Positions 25,713 to 36,250 of a DNA stretch of 64,000 nt are shown here, in pieces (position 1 is the stretch's first letter; every line of letters starts with the position of its first letter). The notes beneath the pieces are model-generated. The model was given only the letters and a program-made list of their open reading frames with translations, was not told where the DNA came from and made no database searches. Made by a program: the position numbers and the translations under genes. Source of the DNA: Adineta steineri (taxonomy: Eukaryota > Rotifera > Eurotatoria > Adinetida > Adinetidae); contig CAJNOI010000033.1 in NCBI GenBank assembly GCA_905250115.1, positions 398,206-462,205 of the forward strand. The letters are read 5' to 3'.

Positions 25713-26839
25713 AACAGCTGTAAGGCCTGCTTTCGTTTATTCCAAAAGAAAACATGATAAGAGAGAAACACTGGAATAACAAAAAAAAAAAGTTATATTG
25801 TATCTTCCAGCTGTCTTTATAAATGAGCTGAGCATTTTTATCGTGTTGTTTGTATGAGTTGTGCAAAGTCAGTGAATATTAGAATATCATAGTTGAGTTA
25901 TGAATAGTCAGTGAATAATAAAATATCATAGTTCAGTTATTAAAAGTCCGTGCATAGTGCATTCTATAAATGACTTCTAAAAGGTCAGGGAATATTATCA
26001 TGATCTAATTAAGCAAAGTTATACATGTGATTTGTCGAAAAATATTTAATAAAATTAGCAATTTGTTTTCGTGGTGTCTACTGAATAGTGTTAAGTAATA
26101 AACTTATGTTAGAAGTTATTTAAATAATTTAGACTATATTCATATATACAAAGAAACAGCAGAAGATCAGATTTTAGTTTATGACGGTTGTAATTTCCAA
26201 TTAATTTTCGAATGATATAGTCTATTGAAATTTCATTCGAGTATTTGATTTCTAACCAATACCGATTTACTATACGGTTTCAATCGGTCTTGGATTCATG
26301 TATCCGTAGATTGGTTTGCATGAAAAAGTATTAAGGATGTCGCATTGCAGAGTGTATCAGAATTTAGTCTAACTTGTATAATATCTATTATTATTGATAA
26401 GAGGAATCGTAAAAAATCATCAACGCTGAGTTTTCAAAAGAAAGAGAAGAAAATATTTTTTCCATTTATTTTACTTACAGTTGTATCAAAGAAAAAAAAA
26501 CGAATGAAACTGTTGGTTTTGACGTTTTTTACTCATGAATGCAATTTGAGATGATATAAATGACTTCTGAAATGAATTTATCGTTGATTAACACTGAGAA
26601 AACAACAAATTGTTGATCTTATGTTCATGTTCCACCAAAGCAGACGCATGATTCTTCTCAGTTAGATCATATAATATTCACTGACTTTCAAAACTCATTT
26701 GCACAATATCATAGAAATACTCAGATCATTTTCAAAGACAGTTGTTAGATACGATTCAGTTTATTTGCTGATCTTTGAGTGTTTATCTATTATATCATAC
26801 TTTTTCTTGCAATAGATGGAAGCACGCCTTACAGCTGTT
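25713..26839. mobile_element. Long-terminal-inverted-repeat element, copy 1
   Basis: A 1,127 bp segment beginning AACAGCTGTAAGGC and ending with the inverse GCCTTACAGCTGTT. The inverted similarity extends roughly 200 bp inward with substitutions and indels: left ATCTTCCAGCTGTCTTT and GTTGTGCAAAGTCAGTGAAT versus right (reverse complement) GTATCTAACAACTGTCTTTG and GAAAGTCAGTGAATATTA. No transposase ORF is seen and no clear target duplication. Long TIRs suggest a MULE- or foldback-like non-autonomous element. Confidence 0.65.
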
Positions 26840-27367
26840 CCGAAGAAAAATGTTAAAAGTCAGTATCCTGGTTTTCTATCAACAAGATGTCATTGAAGTT
26901 CTGAAATAATTCCAATATTTATGATTCCACCATTCAGTGAAAATATATTCTTTAAAATTAATACCGATTATTAGATATATTCAATAGCATTTCATCACAA
27001 TGCCAGAAATCTATGTCTTCTACTAAGAATAAGACATTACAACTTTTACATGCAGGTTTTTAATTTTCTCCAGCGATGTTGAATGTTATTTAGAAAAAAA
27101 TTAAAATTTTAATATTCCTGCATCTGATTATTACCACGATCAGCTATTAGCTGCGATCCGTCTTGAAATAATATTTTATTCTTAATGACAACGTCAAAGA
27201 CCCTATAAAAACACCTATAGAATATTTTGATTCATATTTTATGTAGAGTATCGGATCATATATGACTTATATTTCACTTTTCTTCAACCAGTTAATTAAG
27301 TTTAGTTCACTAGTTTTTCTCATCCCTAATGTATCGATCGGCACAATACTCTTACATGATATTATTC

Positions 27368-27925
27368 CAAGGGGGAAAATGCAAACTTTAAAGCATAAAG
27401 TGCCATAAAGTACTATAAAGTATCAAAATAGTCTTAAGTAGGTAGAAGTAGCAGAAAGTAGCGCAAATTAGCTCGATATAGCTCGAAGCATGTGAATAAT
27501 TCAAAATAGCTCAAAGTACAAAAGTAGCCCAAAGTAAAAAAGTGGTCCGAAATAGATCGAAGTAGTTCAAAGTATATAGAATTAACTTGAAGTACAAAGT
27601 AGTGCAAGGTACAAAAATAGCTCAAAATATGTAATAGAAGTACATGGCGCTTCAAACTAACTCGAAGTAGTCAAAAGTAGCCTAAAGTACCTCAAAGTAC
27701 CTCAAAGTACCTCAAGGTAGCGTAAAGTAGCACAAAGTAGCGTAAAGTGGCCTAAAGTCGATTAAAGTAGCGTGAAGTCGATTAAAGTGGCTTAAAGTAG
27801 CTTAAAAGTAGCGTAAAGTAGCTGAAAAGTAGCGTAAAGTAACTTAAAGTAGCGTAAAGTAGCATAAAGTAGTGCAAAGTAGCTCAAATTCACTTGAAGT
27901 GCAAAAGTCTGCATTTTCCCCCTTG
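27368..27925. mobile_element. hAT-like MITE filled with a ~10 bp-period array
   Basis: A 558 bp insertion with TIRs CAAGGGGGAAAATGCA (16 bp perfect, then one mismatch and ACTTT) at both ends, and perfect 8 bp target duplications TATTATTC (27360-27367 and 27926-27933). The paralogous repeat R2 has the uninterrupted site with a single TATTATTC at 42843-42850, which proves insertion. Nearly the whole interior is a degenerate decamer array (consensus about TAAAGTAGCG) with roughly 50 units. No coding capacity. TIR and TSD size fit the hAT superfamily. Confidence 0.92.
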
Positions 27926-29023
27926 TATTATTCTCACACAATGTCATACTCATTGATCAATATTGTGAATATGAGAGATGCGTTTTACATGAGAAATTCT
28001 CATATCTATATTGTGCATATGCATTTCCTTCTCCTTCTCCTTCTTCTTTTTTTGCTTTCTCTCTCCTCCATGTTGTTTTATATAATATTGTGCTGTGTGT
28101 GACACGATGGAGGGTGTTTGTGTAATTGCAAAGACGAATGAGAGATAAAAACATAATCCATATTCTCAAGATGCTTCACACACCACATATTTCCTAGGAG
28201 TTGTCATTTTCATCATGTTCAAAAAAAGATATTTCCAAAATTCATCAGTCATTCATAAGCATCGCTCAAGTTTATATAAAATAATTTTACAACAAATAAT
28301 ATTATAAAGTTCAAAATTGTATTATGAGCTAATCTATGGTAAAAATCGTCATATTTGAAAGCACATGGTACCACATCAACTACAAATATAATCATATCTT
28401 GTTCGTGAAATATATTTGAGATAAATCTAGTTTTATCATTAATATCAAAATAAATAGTTTTTCATTGTTCTTAATCAAAAATAATCAAAATAATTATTTG
28501 TAATCAATTGAATAGATTTCATCTAAATTCGAAAGTCGATATATATCGAATGATTTATTGAATATAATATTAAAAATTGTTCACATATAAAATAATGGAT
28601 CTATGACAATTTTTCTGAAAAAAGTAAAATATTCATTTCGTTTTCCTTTTACTACCTCATCAGTTTTGAAATATCTCAATATCTTCAGTAAATAAATTGT
28701 CTCCAGTGTGTTAAACTGACTTATAATATTGTTGCTTATATTATTCTATTACAAATTGAACTATGCTTCTGGTTATAAAACGAACATTTTAAATAATACA
28801 CATAATTACAGAAATTTTATCTACATCAATCACATATTTGAGAGAAAAAGCATCATGAATTTTAAAAACACAACAGAATAATCTATCATTTAATAAAATG
28901 TAATTGAAGAAATCTAAACGAAGAAAAAGTAATTGCTGTAAAATTAAATTCACACACAAATCCTATATAGGGAAGATGTTTATCACTATTTACTGCAATA
29001 ACTTTAAGAATTGATCCTTGATA

Positions 29024-29490
29024 TCAAGTGTATAATATTCTAAGTACAATTCCGATAACTCCAATTAAACTACATAGAATTGCAGCAATACTAACTGGTA
29101 ATGTTTTCCGATTATTTCGAAAAGCAAAATCATAATTTTGGTATGAATAAGATCGAAATATGAAATGCTCTTCAGATATAATAACAGTAAATGACGTTAA
29201 TGCATTTTTGAAGTTGCTAGCAGCAACAATATCTACTATTCGATAGATGATATACTAGCATCTAGTAATTTATCAACAATATTTATTTCATAAGCACGAG
29301 AGTATATTTCTAATTTGTATATGTTCCTGAATAAATAGTTACACCAAGTAAATTGTAATCGAATTAGTGAGAGAAAATTGCCAATACAAATAAAGACAAA
29401 TATTTTTGATTGGTCCGTATCTTCAGGAAAATATATAATATAATCACCTACAAATGAATACCAACACATAATGTATCGAAGCTTATTATA
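29024..29490 (-). pseudogene. NCS1-type cytosine/purine permease pseudogene, copy C
   Basis: Three conserved C-terminal blocks of fungal-type NCS1 permeases in correct order on the minus strand. Block 1 (29490-29345): GDYIIYFPEDT then SKIFVFICIGNFL. Block 2 (about 29345-29250): in a shifted frame LGVTIYSGTYTN, an in-frame stop, then YSRAYEINIVDKLLDASIS. Block 3 (29242-29024): SEEHFIFR, YDFAFRNNRKTLPVSIAAIL and a final TM helix SLIGVIGIVLRILYT ending in TGA. Frameshift and stops break it. An intact protein would be a 12-TM proton- or sodium-coupled nucleobase transporter. N-terminal exons were not recognised upstream. Family call rests on remembered motif patterns. Confidence 0.6.
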
Positions 29491-31302
29491 CTAGAAATAT
29501 TCCAGTTACTAATATTATTTGTTCTAATTATAGTTAAAGATGTTTACAAAGAATATTCATATACAATATAAGTGAAACATTTTCATCTCAATTAAGAACA
29601 CCTATGACAAAATTTAGTCGATCAGAACAAAACATAGTACCTTCTCTCGAAATAGTCTTATTATATTTTCTATTTAATCTATCTAGCGAAGTCCGTATTT
29701 CAAGTAAAATATTTAAAAATAAAGAAATATATGGAAACCATAGTTTTATCTCAATTATGTTTTCGAATACAATAGAAAGTTGTCAAATATTTGAAATAAT
29801 TATCAAAAATCATTATATTTTTAAATAGCTTTGCCTTGATCAATTTGTTCAAATATCATTTTTAATTAAATATCCATAATCTTATTTTACATCTGTATCG
29901 GCATTACTAGGAAGATTCAATAAACTTGTATTTTTCTTTCTTGTTATCTTTACTAACTTACTTTTGAACAGGTAAAACCCTAAATTAAATTTTATCATTT
30001 ATAAAAAAAAAGCCTTTCTTATTTTACTAGAATATTTCTTTTCAAAGCTCTTTGTCATAAGAAAAAAGTCATTTATAGTTCACATATGAAATACACATTA
30101 ATAAAATAGCAATAATAATGATTTCAACTGCTGTAGATAATTTATCCTCCGTTACAACACGAAATGTTTGAGCTCAACAAAAAAAATCATTCTACATAAA
30201 CTTGATGCTGAATCAAAACAAGCTATTCCTGCCATTACAAAGACGAATGCAGATGAGGGTTTAGGTATTGTAAAAAAGAATTCAAGATTTGATTATTTAC
30301 CAACGTTAAGATATAAACAAAATATCTGATAGCAATAATTCACTCATATTTTATTCTTTCCAACAAGACAAAATAAAAAATTACATTTATGTAGTTAGTG
30401 CTGTTTATATGTATTTCTTATGTGAGCGTGACTTTTCGTACATTTTTATACATGAATGAAGTAGACAAATCACAAGTAAGCTGGAAAAAACCAACGAAAC
30501 AAGTAAAAGTGTAATCATTGATATATGAAGGAATTGAAGTTGGAGATACCTGGGTGACGGAAAAAACAATAATCAGCGGCCTAGACAGGACGTTATCTTG
30601 GAAAAAAACATAAAAGGAAGAGAACGAAAAAAAAGGCGTAGCGGGTGCTTTGAAGCATACATTATTGAAAAATTATGAGTAATCAAGTCGTATATAAAGA
30701 CAGCAATTACCTGTATATAATTGTATGTGTTATCTATTTATTAAAGAATACGAAGTTGTTTTTACAGTTTTATGTATACCTGATGAGTATTATACATAAA
30801 ATATCTTTGCTTTCTAGTCATTTTAGTTTGTTCAATCCTCTCTTATGTTTAGATTAAGTATAAACTGAGCTTTTCGAGTGAGTACATACCTATGGAAAAA
30901 AGAACAGTTAATTCAAATAATAGTAAGTGATCATTTTTAGCTAGATATTATTGCTGTAATTTCTCTGTATTAAATTTAATAAGATCTTGTTTTTCAATTT
31001 TCCATTTTCCAAATCAATTAATTAAGAAGAAAATACAACATCCTTCTTTCTATGGTTAACTAACAGAATAAAAATACACACTATTGACATATTCATTTTT
31101 TATTAAATGTTGCGAAAAACAAACTAAACTAATTTGTAAGTTAGGATATTGTATGTATAATACTCATGAAGTAAACATAACTCTATAGATATTCGACTGT
31201 AAATTGTCACTTCCGAATTAATATATTTCAGTATTCGTATAGTTTCATTCTTTTTCTTCAGATTTGATTCATCAATTAGATCTTTAGTATAAACAAGTCG
31301 TG
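29243..31302. repeat. Duplicated block, copy C (spacer part)
   Basis: Colinear with copy A (16498-18681): permease remnant, TAAAAATAAAGAAAT region, the LDAESKQAI fragment, AAGCTGGAAAAAACCAAC segment and the receptor leader CAGATTTGATTCATC. It leads into the complete receptor gene. No gene other than the fragments listed separately is supportable here. Confidence 0.8.
30189..30329 (+). pseudogene. Unknown coding-like fragment, copy C
   Basis: Forty-six codons, LDAESKQAIPAITKTNADE then RFDYLPTLRYKQNI and a stop. Almost identical to the copy A fragment at 17478-17636, with mostly silent or conservative changes over the shared part. No start codon or domain recognised. Confidence 0.35.
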
Positions 31303-33978
31303 ATGTCATCTTTGTGGAGCTTAAGATGGTTGTGGGTATATTTTTTAATTGGTCAATTTGTTATATCAAATGTGAGAACGGCTTGGCCTGCATCTAATTC
31401 CACCAACATACAATTATTGGGCATTTTTGGCAATGAATTGAACATGAACGATTCCAGTCCAGGAACTCTTTGGTCTCGTGCGATGTTTAACGCAGCAATA
31501 TTGCTTTCTCAGCAATATAATATAACAATTGATGGACAATTTATTGGTTCACAGCTAGTAGCAAGTGGTGGCATAACAATGAACGCTCTTAGCAGCTCAT
31601 GTCTACTAATATCAACTTCAAACATTGTTGGTATTGTGGGACCAACATTCTCTCGAGAAACTCAAGTTATTGCACCTTTTGCTGCACAACTTTCCATTCC
31701 TGTGGTATCCTACTCTGCAACAGATCCTGGTCTATCTGATCGGGGAGCTTATCCTACTTTTTATCGTACAGTTCCATCAGATAATACAGCTGCATTAACA
31801 ATTGCTCAACTTTTTATGAAATTTAATTGGACATCATCTATAATTATCTATCAAAATGATGCATATGGATCTGATGGAGCAAAAGTAATAACTAATGCAT
31901 TCAATAATAATAATCTGACAATTACACAAATGATAATGTTTGATACTGTGACACGTACTATTCGAGGTGATCTAAAAAGTCTCTTACTTAGTAGTCCAAT
32001 TCGAAATGTTATATTATGGGCCGAGACAGATTATACATCTTTAATTTTACAACAGGCAATAGATTGTGATGTACTTGGACCACAGTTTACATGGATATTA
32101 GGTTCAACTGTTCAGTTAAATTCGTTTAGTCAAGCAGATAATGCAAAGTTAATTGGAATATTGACTATAGAGCCTGTAGTTGCAAGTGCTGTTAATGAAC
32201 CAATAAATACAACATTATTAAATGCAGCATATGATGTATGGCAACAATATGAATCTGAGACATTTCCTGGAGCAGAAAATGTGAATGCCTATGCATTATT
32301 TACATTTGATGCAACTTGGTTATTGATCCGATCATTAGAGCAACTTTGTTCAATCACGAATAATCATTCTTCTCCATGTCTATCAATTGTAAATGATTCA
32401 TTTTGTTTTAATCGACGTTTACTTGATTCCAGTTCACTATTTGATATAATTAATACTGATACATTTCTTGGTGTATCTGGAGTTGTACAATTTAGTGCTA
32501 ATTCAACGGATCGATTTAGTGGTGTTTATTATATTGTAAAAAATATTCAGAGTTTATCAAATGAGTTAAACTATGTTCCAGTATTAGTATGGTCTAGTTC
32601 AGATGCTTGGACGCCACATTCACAACAAAATATGATTATATGGCCTGGACAGTCATTAGTACCTCCCACAGGTTATGCAACAATTGCAGGTGTAACCTTA
32701 CGAATTGCTGTAATTGAAGCGCCTCCGTTTACAATGACCCAACAAGTAGCAGATGCAAATGGAATAATAACAACAAAATTAATTGGATATATACCTGATC
32801 TTCTTGCTATTTTACAAACAAATATGGGATTCATTCCAAACATTACATTGTTACCATCAACTCAAAGCTACGATGGACTCATAGACGATGTGGCAAATAA
32901 TGTTTATGATATGGTAGCAGGTGATGTGACAATTCTTGCTGAACGAAGAGAACAAGTTTCTTTTACTGATTCAATCTACGACAACTCATTACGAATCATT
33001 CTTCGAAATACAGCCTCGGCTAGTCCAGATTTCTGGTTTTATTTAAGACCATTTTCATTGGGAGTTCGCTTATGTATCTTAGGTTCTATTATCTTTGCTG
33101 CTCTATTAATGTATTTATACGAAGGAGGACATAATGACGCATTAAAGCATAAACCAACCATTTCTCGACTTGTAATGAGTACATGGTATCCTCTTGGTAA
33201 TATCATGGGATATGGTGTGGATTTTACTGTGAAAACAGGTGCTGGTCGATTCTTAACTTTTAGTGTATTCTTTTTGAGTCTTGTCTTAATAGCAACATAT
33301 CAGGCAACTTTAACATCTAATTTAACTCTTAGACAAACGCAAAACATTATTTCGGGAATAGATGATATTAAAAATGGAAAAATACCATATGGTCGCATTG
33401 GTATCGTTACTAATTCATCCATTGAAGCTTATTATTTACAAGAAATCTCTAATGGTATTCGAAATTTTTATCCATTAAGAACAGAAGAAGCAATATTTAC
33501 TAGTCTCCTGTCTAAAGTGATTGATGCAGCCATTATGGATGAAGGTGTTTTAGAATATGAAACGAGTAGTAATTATTGTAACTTAACTTTAGTTGGCACA
33601 GGTTTTGATCCCAGTGCATTTGGTATTGTTTTCCAGAAAAATTGGGTATATGAACAAGTTTTAGATGTGAACATATTATCATTAAGAGAATCAGGAACAA
33701 TTAATAATTTGAAAAGCAAATGGTTTCAATCAAATACTTGTTCTCAGTCTTCAAACACACCTACTGGCTCGTCCATTGAAGTAATGGGTGGTTTATTTGT
33801 GACATTTGCAGTCATGTGTGGTCTGTCAATAATACTCTTCATATGGTTAAAACTGCGTATAAGACATCGTCTATCACAAATGGTCCTAAATCTTCGTTAT
33901 CGAATATGCCCATCGGCTAGTACACCTCCTGATACTCCACTCAACGTACAAAATCCTTTCGATATTAGAGATGTATGA
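31303..33978 (+). CDS. Ionotropic glutamate receptor with GYG pore signature
   Basis: A single-exon 891-residue receptor. Signal peptide about 1-28; N-terminal ANF/periplasmic-type ligand-binding domain about 35-440; S1 about 465-585 with GDVTILAERREQV (T543 and R548 in the positions that hold the ligand carboxylate); M1 587-608; pore loop 626-641; M3 650-672 with YQATLTSNLT replacing the usual SYTANLAAF; S2 with D746 (IMDEG) at the ligand-amine position; M4 about 828-850; a 40-residue cytosolic tail. The pore loop reads MGYGVD where AMPA receptors have MQQGCD, so GYG (636-638) replaces QQG. It is related in style to the rotifer receptor AvGluR1, known for a K+-channel-like filter. Start is ATG 31303, just after the AG of a leader acceptor region. 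Confidence 0.93.
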   Translation: MSSLWSLRWLWVYFLIGQFVISNVRTAWPASNSTNIQLLGIFGNELNMNDSSPGTLWSRAMFNAAILLSQQYNITIDGQFIGSQLVASGGITMNALSSSCLLISTSNIVGIVGPTFSRETQVIAPFAAQLSIPVVSYSATDPGLSDRGAYPTFYRTVPSDNTAALTIAQLFMKFNWTSSIIIYQNDAYGSDGAKVITNAFNNNNLTITQMIMFDTVTRTIRGDLKSLLLSSPIRNVILWAETDYTSLILQQAIDCDVLGPQFTWILGSTVQLNSFSQADNAKLIGILTIEPVVASAVNEPINTTLLNAAYDVWQQYESETFPGAENVNAYALFTFDATWLLIRSLEQLCSITNNHSSPCLSIVNDSFCFNRRLLDSSSLFDIINTDTFLGVSGVVQFSANSTDRFSGVYYIVKNIQSLSNELNYVPVLVWSSSDAWTPHSQQNMIIWPGQSLVPPTGYATIAGVTLRIAVIEAPPFTMTQQVADANGIITTKLIGYIPDLLAILQTNMGFIPNITLLPSTQSYDGLIDDVANNVYDMVAGDVTILAERREQVSFTDSIYDNSLRIILRNTASASPDFWFYLRPFSLGVRLCILGSIIFAALLMYLYEGGHNDALKHKPTISRLVMSTWYPLGNIMGYGVDFTVKTGAGRFLTFSVFFLSLVLIATYQATLTSNLTLRQTQNIISGIDDIKNGKIPYGRIGIVTNSSIEAYYLQEISNGIRNFYPLRTEEAIFTSLLSKVIDAAIMDEGVLEYETSSNYCNLTLVGTGFDPSAFGIVFQKNWVYEQVLDVNILSLRESGTINNLKSKWFQSNTCSQSSNTPTGSSIEVMGGLFVTFAVMCGLSIILFIWLKLRIRHRLSQMVLNLRYRICPSASTPPDTPLNVQNPFDIRDV

Positions 33979-34642
33979 GCACAACGCCGCTTTTATCTTC
34001 TAAAAAAACTGTTCAATTGTAGTTTTATTTAATATACAATTATTTAGTGAATTTGTGTAATGATAGAATTCTTTTCTTACATGTTTCATTGTCTAGTTTT
34101 ATTGATAATTGATTTCAATATATATGTACATACATGTTCTTTTGTCTTTTCTTCTTCTTTTTTTTATATGATTATAATTATTATTCAAGAATAAACCGAA
34201 CTCACATTAACAGTTTTAGTATATAGTATTATGATTGTTATGATTGATAGAAAAATGAAAGTGATGAAAATTATCATATCTCATAGAATAGGTTTGCTAT
34301 TTTTTTCAATAGAAACGAGTCCTGTTTGTTTCCTTACTGAAGGTAAAAATATTCATAATTTTGCCTCATCAGTTTCAATAAAAGAATAGTAGAATGAAAA
34401 AATAAATAATCGGGATAGAAAAAGAAATAAATGATTATGATGAAATGTTGAAATTTGTCAGTACATATGAATAGTAATTTAAATGATGTTTATGAAATAT
34501 TGTTGACAAAGAATAATCATTAATAAAATTTGTTGATGGATTTACTTTTAATTGGCTATATGAAAGAAAAAAACAAATGTTCTTTAAACTAATTGCGAAT
34601 TGCTTAACTATAATCAGCTATTTAAATAAATGAAATGGTTTC

Positions 34643-34940
34643 TTAAACAGCATTTGAAAACTGTTCAAAGTGTTGTTCTAATGATTCTATATGATTTATT
34701 TGAATACCATTTGATATTTGAAGAAGATTTATCAATTGTCCTACACGAAGTTCACTCATATTTAATTGTTTCATCGTATTTGATAATGAATTAGAGATAA
34801 GTTTGTGTTTCATATCAATTTAATTTTTATATTTATCTTACTTTTGATCGTTTTTTTCCCTGTAAATTCTTTATCATTTGTTGATAAGCTGATGTATTTA
34901 ATACTGTTCCACGCAAATCATTTATTTGATTACTAAACAT
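34643..34940 (-). CDS. Hypothetical small gene, uncertain splicing
   Basis: Two coding-like minus-strand pieces: 34940-34842 starting MFSNQINDLRGTVLNTSAY and ending QGKKRSK at a GTAAGA donor, and 34813-34643 starting MKHKLISNSL and ending EQHFEQFSNAV at a TAA. Codon use looks real and both are helical and polar, but no acceptor joins them in frame. It could be one small gene with an unrecognised join, a decayed gene, or only the second piece translated (56 residues). No family recognised. Confidence 0.35.
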
Positions 34941-36250
34941 AAAAGACGAATTGTTGATGAATAATGCTAAATTTTATGTTCTGAATAAATTTTTCATTAG
35001 AACAATCTGACGAAAATAAATTCATCAGAGATAAAAAAAAGACTATTAAGAAATTAACATTTGGTGTTATTTTCTGTTTAAAGAAAAAAATATCCTTTAT
35101 TCGTATGATTCCGACCATAATTGTATTATTTTTAATTATTTAAAATCATTTTAACAGCAGAAAAAAAACAGGAACGGAATGAGGGTGTGCTCATGAATAG
35201 CATATAACCACACTCGTATCCTCATTATATCATTATTATAAATGGATGCACTAGAGCTAGAAAATGAATATTAATAGAACGATGGACTTTGAACATGCTA
35301 ATGTAGTTTTTTTTTAATTATTCGAGGAATGTATCTCTTTTTGTTTGTTAGCCATTCCTTCAGCAAATCCTGCATGTTTTTCCATATTCTTTTGCCGTGA
35401 TTACTGATTTGAATTATTTACATTATATACAATTCAGTTACTGATTCTTTATTAGCGCTATAAAGAAAAAAACAATTGTCATGCGTCCATATATTTTGTC
35501 TGTTTCTGCTGTCGAGGATATCAAAAAACAATGATAATATCTGGGTGCGGATGGCGAAATAGTTTCGAACATCGAAAGCCGCATCCCATCCCTATGCCTT
35601 ATCCATACCTTTTGAAAAAGTTCGCTTTCCAATATATCAAAAGCTTTGATTAACTCGTATAGAATACATCCAATACAAAATGAAAGTTTTTCATAACATG
35701 AATCGCGTTACATAACTTCAATCAGAGATCGAATAAAAACTAAAACGGAAAAAAATTGTCATGAGATGATTACGATCAGGAGCAAATAAGAATTCGACAC
35801 AATATCAGATAGCTTTAAACCAATGTATATATAACTACATTAATCCATACTCTAATGTGTTTGCAGCTATTTTCATTCTCTTTTGTTCCGTTTCAAGAAA
35901 ATATTTCGAGAGACTGAAGTAGGTGTAAACAAATGCGAACAGTACCGGTAGCTCTTCATCGTAGCTAATGTCGTGATTCTAATGGTTTAACAATCGTGCA
36001 AACCAATCTGACTCTTCACCTTTGTTCACGTTCTTTTTTCTGGTTTAATTACTTCAGTCAGGATACACAAATAGTAGAAACTGACTTGATTTTTATAACA
36101 TTTATTGATTAAATATGAAGTAATGAAACAAAAAGCAATATTGATTATATATGAAGTGATAAGACAAGAAGCAACATCGACTAAATATGAAGTGATGACA
36201 CGAGAAGCAATACAACAAAGGTTCTGTTTTTAAAAGTCTTGGTTTAGTGT
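34941..36250. other. Intergenic region downstream of the receptor
   Basis: No supportable gene. A GC-richer stretch at about 35545-35600 (GGGTGCGGATGGCG ... GCCGCATCCCATCCC) is weakly self-complementary and may be a transposon-end remnant. Three near-repeats of a 32 bp ATATGAAGTGATGAAACAAG-like unit occur at about 36112-36215. Confidence 0.45.

Larger units (their letters stand above)
25713..29010. repeat. 3.3 kb dispersed repeat, copy R1
   Basis: Colinear with 41267-44600 (R2). The left edge coincides exactly with the TIR terminus AACAGCTGTAAGG, and flanks outside it are unrelated. Similarity fades just after TTTATCACTATTTACTGC at about 28980-29010. R1 differs from R2 by the 558 bp MITE at 27368-27925 and by an extra segment of about 100 bp near 28330-28420. 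No gene in it is supportable; ORFs over the decamer array are artefacts. Confidence 0.85.

Noticed and set aside
27434..27655. ORF on the minus strand over the decamer array
   Set aside because: It is open only because the short-period repeat lacks stops in one frame; the translation is Phe/Leu/Tyr repeats without protein character.
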